This document shows, in pieces, positions 58,144-64,000 of a stretch of DNA of 64,000 nucleotides. The stretch is from Plenodomus lindquistii (lineage: Eukaryota > Ascomycota > Dothideomycetes > Pleosporales > Leptosphaeriaceae). Made by a program: the position numbers and the translations under genes. The stretch's first letter is position 1. Every line of letters begins with the position of its first letter. The notes below the pieces were generated by a model. The model saw only the letters and a list, made by a program, of their open reading frames with translations. It was not told the DNA's origin and did not search any database. The DNA is taken from contig JANUWI010000015.1 of assembly GCA_025504975.1 (NCBI GenBank), positions 558,001 through 622,000 on the forward strand. The letters run 5' to 3'.

Positions 58144-59624
58144 GCTTCTTTAGCTGGCCATCAACCTCAGTTCCAACGTCAAGTACATAATAAATACATA
58201 CAAAATGATAAATAATATATGGCAAAGTCCTTCGATGGTGTTGTGATATATTGCACTCACCAATTGCCCGCATCAGTGATGTCATCGCCATTCCTAAGGT
58301 TGTACTCTTGAAGGTGCCCCAGTACGGGACTATACTGTTGGCCACTACCTCTACAATGCTAGATAGCGCAATCTCCAATGTAGCCGCTATCATTAAGTTT
58401 GCTCAGATCAGATGTACTCAGGACGTGTAATGTGTGATGTCCCAGCCTCCGCACCAACTACGGTTCCCAATTTCATTTCCTCTTTCTCGCAAGAAGTAGA
58501 TTTTGGGTTTGCCTTCAGTTGTTTTATGCACTTGGTTACCCCACTGATTCCCCCGCCCTTCTCATTCTCAGCTATCCATCGCAAATCCCAGCGTGACAGT
58601 ACTTTCTGCATCCTTTTTGAAAGACCAAGCCTTTATCCTGTTCTTCATCATAATTCCATATTCCATTCCCACATTCAAAGACGCAGGGGCAGTATGTCTT
58701 GCCTCGGCTTGTGACCGTGCACAACGAACGGTCTCCGGTTTGTTCAACATACAAGGCGCCAAGTTGGGCGATTGTAATGTCTGCGCAAGATTAGATCGAG
58801 GCGCTGTTATTTGTGAACTCTCACGCTGAACAGCGACCCGTACTGAAGTCTTGCATAAGTTCCCAACCGCAATGTTGGTTATCCCCAGTACATTGTATTG
58901 TGGAGTTCGCGATAGCGAGGCTAAGGAGGGGTGATATCGTGAGGACGAGTGTCGCAAATAAACGGAAATGGGCCATCGTTAGAACAACAAAAATTGACAG
59001 CCGTAAGTAGAAAACTTCGAATAAGATGTTTCCATCTTCAGAGAGGCGTTTGCTACAATCCGTCAACAAGTGCCACCCTTGCTGTTACACGCTGACACAC
59101 GTGGCTGCGGCTCAATCCTGCGTCACACCGCTCGGCTCGACGTCCCGCTGCACGGGTGATCGTGTTTATGCTTTCCTGTTGACATGTCGATGGACGTTTT
59201 GGGCGAATGAAGATACCGTAATCTCCACCAACAGAATGTCGCTTTTTTTAGTCGATGCAGCCATGATGCAGTCGCACGAATATAAACACACCAAGTATGA
59301 TAAACACCTTCTAGGTTGGGAAACGAGCACGGTGACAGCACCACATAGTGCTATTGGCCTAGCCGCAACATCAGGCCTTCAACGATAACAGCTGTGTTCC
59401 ATACGTCATGTTCATGATGCGTGATGGCTGCCAGACGCGCCGGAGGTTAGCGTGGCTGAAGCTCTCTCGGGCCGACGGTTGTTCCGGGCCCAACGCGGGC
59501 GTAAGCGAGCCACAGCGCAAAATCGGCCAGGACGATATCGAATCGCAACTTCGACTGCAGCACTCGACAAGACCCTACACGCCTCTCTCCTTCTTACCCG
59601 TCAACCTTTACATAAACCGACAAC
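58144..59624. other. Intergenic region between the GH93-like gene and RPS19
   Basis: No gene seen in about 1.5 kb. Several short frames exist on both strands without splice or family support; the last part is the RPS19 promoter and leader. Confidence 0.45.
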
Positions 59625-60393
59625 ATGGGTGGTGTTACAGTCAAGGACGTCGAGGTACGCGGATCGCTGGATTTCGTATGAGGGCATAGCGACACGGTAT
59701 GCTGACGAGCTGGACAGGCGCAAAAGTTCATCGGCGCGTATGCCGCTTTCTTGAAGAGGCAGGGAAAGCTCCCCATGTATGTTCAATTCTCATGTATGCT
59801 GTATCAGATCACTCGCTAACAACTTGCAGTCCAGGTTCGTATCAGTCCAGCGGGTGAAGGAAAAGCCTGAATCCCGTAAATGGGGGATAACTTCAGCTTG
59901 CTGACCCTTATCTACAGGCTGGGTTGATACCGTTAAGACATCGGGTATGTTCTCACTTGCACTTGCAAACTTTGCCCCTTTGTGGCTGGCACCTAACAAT
60001 TTTCAGCTTCCCGCGAGTTGCCTCCCCAGGACATCGATTGGTTCTACGTCCGCGCCGCTGCCGTTGCCCGTCACGTCTACATGCGCAAGACCGTCGGTGT
60101 TGGCCGTCTCCGCAAGGTTCACGGGTACGAAGCCCTACGATACGACTCAGATTTTCGACACAATACTAACACACACGAACAGTGCCACCAAGAACCGCGG
60201 TTCCCGCCCATCCCACCACGTCGATGCGTCCGGCTCCGTTGACCGCAAGGTCATGCAGGCTCTCGAGAAGATCGGTGTCCTCGAGCAGGATGAGGACAAG
60301 GGTGGCCGCCGCATCACACAGTCCGGCCAGCGTGATTTGGACCGAATTGCGCAGACCACCCTCGAGGCTGACGAGGAGGAGGACGACGAGTAA
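59625..60393 (+). CDS. 40S ribosomal protein S19 (eS19), 149 aa, six exons
   Basis: Component of the small ribosomal subunit, needed for pre-40S maturation. Exons are 59625-59654, 59718-59776, 59830-59834, 59918-59944, 60007-60124 and 60183-60393. The third exon is only 5 nt (TCCAG). It supplies the PG of KLPIPGWVDTVKTS, and skipping it puts a stop right after the junction. The rest matches eS19 throughout: GGVTVKDVEAQKFIGAYAAF, ELPPQDIDWFYVRAAAVARH, VYMRKTVGVGRLRKVHG, SVDRKVMQALEKIGVLE and GGRRITQSGQRDLDRIAQTT. An acidic tail ends the protein. Length is normal (yeast about 144). Dense small introns near the 5' end are typical for fungal ribosomal genes. Confidence 0.96.
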
Positions 60394-60780
60394 ATGTTTC
60401 GCTTGCATCGCGTCACAAGGAAAAGCAACTGCTAGCATTTGATTGCGGGCGGAAACGGATCTATGGTTTACGGCTTATGGCGTTGAGATTATGACTTCGC
60501 TGAGGCAGAAAGATTAGCCTAGGATATCCAATGACACTGGGCTTGGCCTGAAAGCAACTTGATACCCCTCTACATGTGTGCCTTTTGTTTCTGTGCTACT
60601 ACTGCTCGTAATTGCAACAAAGTCGGTTCGTTATACCTCCATTAATCGGTCATATTGAACAAACGATGTCGTATATTCATACCTGCCGACACAGAGCAGA
60701 ACGGCAAAAGCGTTGCGTACTTGTCACTATGTTCTTTCCTATCTACTACAGCCTGTACCGGCCTTACATCCTCACCCCCT
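60394..60780. other. Convergent 3' region
   Basis: Between RPS19 (+) and the dehydratase gene (-); no gene seen. Confidence 0.5.
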
Positions 60781-62928
60781 TTAGAACAAATCTGTCATCG
60801 CACCATGACTTGCATCTCCCACCAACCTCGCATACTTGGCCAACACGCCCCTCGTAACCGGCATACTCGGCGCCTTCCACTCGCTCAACCTCCTATCAAT
60901 CTCTTCCACGCTGACATCCATATCAATGCGATTCTTCTCCGCATCAATTGTAATCACATCACCATTCTGCACAACCGCAATCGGGCCTCCAACCGCCGCC
61001 TCTGGACAGATATGCCCCACGATGAACCCGTGACTTGCACCGCTGTACCGCCCATCCGTAATCAACGCCACATTAGTGAGTTTTGCGCCCATAATGGCCG
61101 CACTGGCTTTGAGTTGTTCGGGCATACCGGGACCACCTTTGGGACCCTCGTACCGCACGACCACGACGACATTTTCGCCGTGGGGGATCTGGCCTGCGTT
61201 CATGGCTGCGTCAAGTTCGTGTTCTTTGTTGAAGACTATGGCTTTGCCCGTGAATTTTAAGCCTTCTTTACCCGTAATCTTTGCGACTGCGCCGGCGGGC
61301 GCGAGGTTGCCGCGTAGGATTTCGATGTGGCCAGTTGGCTTGATGGGGTTGTCTAGACTTCGGATGAGAGTTTGGTCTTGTGGCAATGAAGGGTACGATG
61401 CGATGTTTTCGGCGAGCGTTTTTCCTGTTACGGTGGGGATGTCGCCGTTGAGGAGGCCGGCTGCAACAAGGAGTTTCATGACTGAGGGCATGCCGCCAAT
61501 GTCGAAGAGATCGGCTGCCATGTAGCGTCCAGAGGGGGCGAGGTCGGCGAGGAAGGGAATTTTGTTGGATACGCGTTGGAAGTCGTCGAGGGTTAGGGGG
61601 ACGCCTGCTGTGCCGGCCATGGCGAGAAGATGAAGGACGGCGTTTGTGGAACCGCCGAGGACCATCATCATGACAAGGGCGTTCTCGAAGGAGGCCTTTG
61701 TGAGGAGTTTGCGCGGCGTGATGTTCTTTTCCATGCAGACGCGGATGGCGGCGGCAGCTTTGGCGCATTCACGCATCTTGGCGGGGGATTCGGCGGGCGT
61801 GGTGGACGAGTTGGGGAGGGTGAGTCCCATGGCTGTATGAGATTAATCAGACATGTTCGAGATATCTTTGAGTGCTCAGGAGGTTGAGTGGCTTACCTTC
61901 AATGGACGTTGACATGGTATTCGCAGTGTACATGCCACCGCAAGCTCCAGCACCTGGACAGGCATTCTTCTCGATGTCCTCCATGATCTCATCTGGTGAG
62001 AACTTGCCCTCTTCCGCGCTCTTGAGGTTCTTGTAGATGTAAGCACCATGACTCTCGTAGCATGTGGAAATGTTGATGGGCTTCTTCAGCGTCTCGGAGT
62101 ACCCTGGCATGATCGAGCCGCCGTACACCATGATAGATGGGCGATTGTGACGAGCAAAAGCCATGATGACACCAGGCATGTTCTTGTCGCATCCTGGAAT
62201 GGCAATGCAAGCATCGTGATGTTGAGCGCACGTGACCGTCTCAATGCTGTCTGCTATAATCTCGCGAGTCTGTAGGGAGAAGCGCATGCCTGTAGAAAGT
62301 AAGCATGGGCTTGTTTGATGCCGACGTCAGTCAATTACCCTCTCCACCCATAGTGATGCCGTCGGACACACCAACAGTGTTGTACTGCCACGCCAGCATG
62401 TTGTCGGCCAGCACATGTTTTTTGATCTCTTTCCCCAGTCCGAGCACTGCACCTGTAGTCAGCATGGAACCCCCACGGAACAATGAGGCTCTGCAGAAGC
62501 ATAATCAAAACGACCAATCAGCCGCTCGAACGTACAGTGTGTGCTGCATTCATGTCAGCACAAACACGGTAGCTACGTGGGGTTAAGCGTGGGGTTCAAC
62601 GTACTTGCATGGATTTCCTTCCCACCACACACTAGCAATTCCGACATGAGGCTGAGTCTTCATCGCTTCTCTGGAAGGCACACCTGCCGCATACAGCATA
62701 GCCTATATCCTTCAGCTAAATCTCGGCTATAATTTGCGTAGCTCGAGACGAGCCATGGGGATGACAAACCTGTGCGCCTGGGAAGTCATGACCTCTGGTC
62801 AGGGTAGAGGAATATTTATTCAATGCTGGTCTGCCGTCTTCCAAAGTCGCATCATCTGGAAGGTGTGGGAAAGTGAGAAACCGAGGTTCTTCAGGCTCGT
62901 TTTGCTTTTCGAGATTTCTCGGATCCAT
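60781..62928 (-). CDS. Dihydroxy-acid dehydratase (IlvD/Ilv3 family), 605 aa, six exons
   Basis: The family converts 2,3-dihydroxy-acids to 2-keto-acids in valine, isoleucine and pantothenate synthesis. Exons are 62928-62770, 62702-62605, 62543-62536, 62446-62339, 62289-61897 and 61832-60781, all in frame. The third is 8 nt (CACACACT) and is needed for NPCNTHLLGLGKEIKKH. The three [2Fe-2S] cysteines are present: Cys85 (NPCN), Cys158 (PGCDKNMPG) and Cys241 (CPGAGACGG). The C-terminal motifs ITDGRYSGASHGFIVGHICP, PEAAVGGP and the active-site serine of GRYSG are intact. The N-terminus is acidic (MDPRNLEKQNEPEEPRF) and lacks a typical mitochondrial presequence. This could therefore be a cytosolic paralogue, a sugar-acid dehydratase relative, or a gene with an undetected upstream exon. 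Confidence 0.93.
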
Positions 62929-64000
62929 TGTGGGCGGTGGTCACTTGCACGGCAAGCTAATATCTCTTCCAGACCAGGCGCACGAGCTTGTCAGGGAATG
63001 TTGTACGTTCAATACATAAGATTAAAACACGAGAAGGTGAGAAAGCAAGACAAAGTCAAGAATGGTCGAACAAGATAGGGCGGGCGTGGAGATAGATAGA
63101 CGCCGAGGCGCCTGTTCGCCATACCCACGGTAAAGGTTCAGTCGGAAAGCCACTATGGGGAGCTAGTAGATTTCGAGCAAGCCGGATCTTGGAAGCTCAA
63201 AGGCCATCCCGGGTGGGGCGTAGATAGCTCTCTATCGCATCGTGTTGTCCATACAATGGAGGGGTACGATTGTGGTATGACAAGTACCCCTCCAACGCCG
63301 ATACGCTACGTGATGGCTAGCTCTGAGTTTTGAACACGCGACAGCCAATGTTGGGAGAAGAATTATAAGCCGAGTCACGGCGATTGGACAGTTAGATGCA
63401 ACGAAGGCGTTGGCGCAGCTGAAGAAGGAAAGTTATTCTGCGGACCGCTTCCGATGTGCTTCGGCGAGAAGTCCAGGATGTACGGATTCCGTGTGTTCCA
63501 TGGCGTATTTTGCTACGATTTCTAGCCTACTCTTGCATCTTCGAGGTAATGTGATCTGAGACGCATACAATGCAAGTACACTGGTGACCGCCTCGAATGG
63601 ACACAACAGACAGGACCGTGTCAGTCGGGCCACGACGATTTGTCAGCGGCTGAATTCTACCAAGAGGGCCATGTAAGGTTTGGCCTGGCATGGGGTTCTC
63701 CAAGAGGAGCAGAAGAGTAGAGTACTGCAAGAGGTTGTGACTCGTGCCTCACCCCCGCATTTACCATTCGGACCGTCATGTGATGGCGCCGCCTCGCCAG
63801 GCCGGAATGCTACCTGCTCGATTGTCGGATCTGTATCTCCCTCCCGTGGTGACATGCTTTGGCATGCTGTTGGAGAGGAGATGAAGGAGTGATAGACAGG
63901 GGCGGTCTTTGGCCGTTGACCTATACAAAGTTCTAACACGGCCCTGCGCCTGCCAAGTTTCGCGATGGGAAGGCGCCACTTCCGCTTCGACCCATTTTGA
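62929..64000. other. Right end, no gene supported
   Basis: Upstream region of the dehydratase gene and the window end. Short frames occur on both strands (for example 63433-63633 minus, 63680-63892 plus), but none shows a motif or consistent splice sites. Confidence 0.4.

Noticed and set aside
1..64000. tRNA, rRNA, CRISPR, phage or bacterial features
   Set aside because: By eye I found no tRNA B-box or cloverleaf, no rRNA-like sequence and no regular spaced repeats. The gene structures are eukaryotic. A tRNA scan was not possible here.

Overview
The window is nuclear DNA of a filamentous ascomycete. The evidence is short GT-AG introns (mostly 43-110 nt) with CTAAC/CTGAC branch-like sites, Zn2Cys6 and DUF6536 proteins, secreted plant-cell-wall enzymes of fungal type, and SLX4 and MTC1 of fungal type. 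A Dothideomycete, probably Pleosporales-like, is my inference from the look of SLX4 and of several lineage-restricted families; nothing in the window proves it.

Left arm (0-22 kb), mostly conserved genes: a secreted GH115 alpha-glucuronidase (-), a small UPF0390 protein (+), MTC1 (-), a 1001-aa RGG/AT-hook nuclear protein (+), a multi-pass DUF6536 membrane protein (+), a Zn2Cys6 regulator with a probable late frameshift (+), and SLX4 (-).

Middle (22-49 kb), a gene-poor accessory compartment. From 24 to 27.5 kb the minus strand carries decayed gene pieces: an RTA1-like membrane fragment and three relic copies of one fungal family, one of them with an almost complete reading frame broken by three stops, plus an internal tandem duplication. 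From about 30.45 to 32.4 kb the plus strand is strongly pyrimidine-rich. From 33 to 49 kb lie small, lineage-restricted genes: a 214-aa Cys-motif protein, two genes each interrupted by an in-frame TGA, two RING or RING-like proteins and a small helical protein. Among them sits one conserved gene, an M28-type transferrin-receptor/Vps70-like peptidase (-).

Right arm (49.7-64 kb), conserved again: an AA9 lytic polysaccharide monooxygenase (-), a large protein with a WTC/SCG cysteine motif and two C-terminal membrane helices (-), a secreted GH93-like arabinanase (+), ribosomal protein S19 with a 5-nt microexon (+), and dihydroxy-acid dehydratase with an 8-nt microexon (-).

How the genes relate: GH115, AA9 and the GH93-like enzyme all act on plant cell-wall polysaccharide (xylan side groups, cellulose, arabinan), but they are spread over 57 kb and do not form a cluster. 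The rest are unrelated housekeeping and accessory genes. I found no secondary-metabolite cluster, CRISPR array, rRNA or tRNA.
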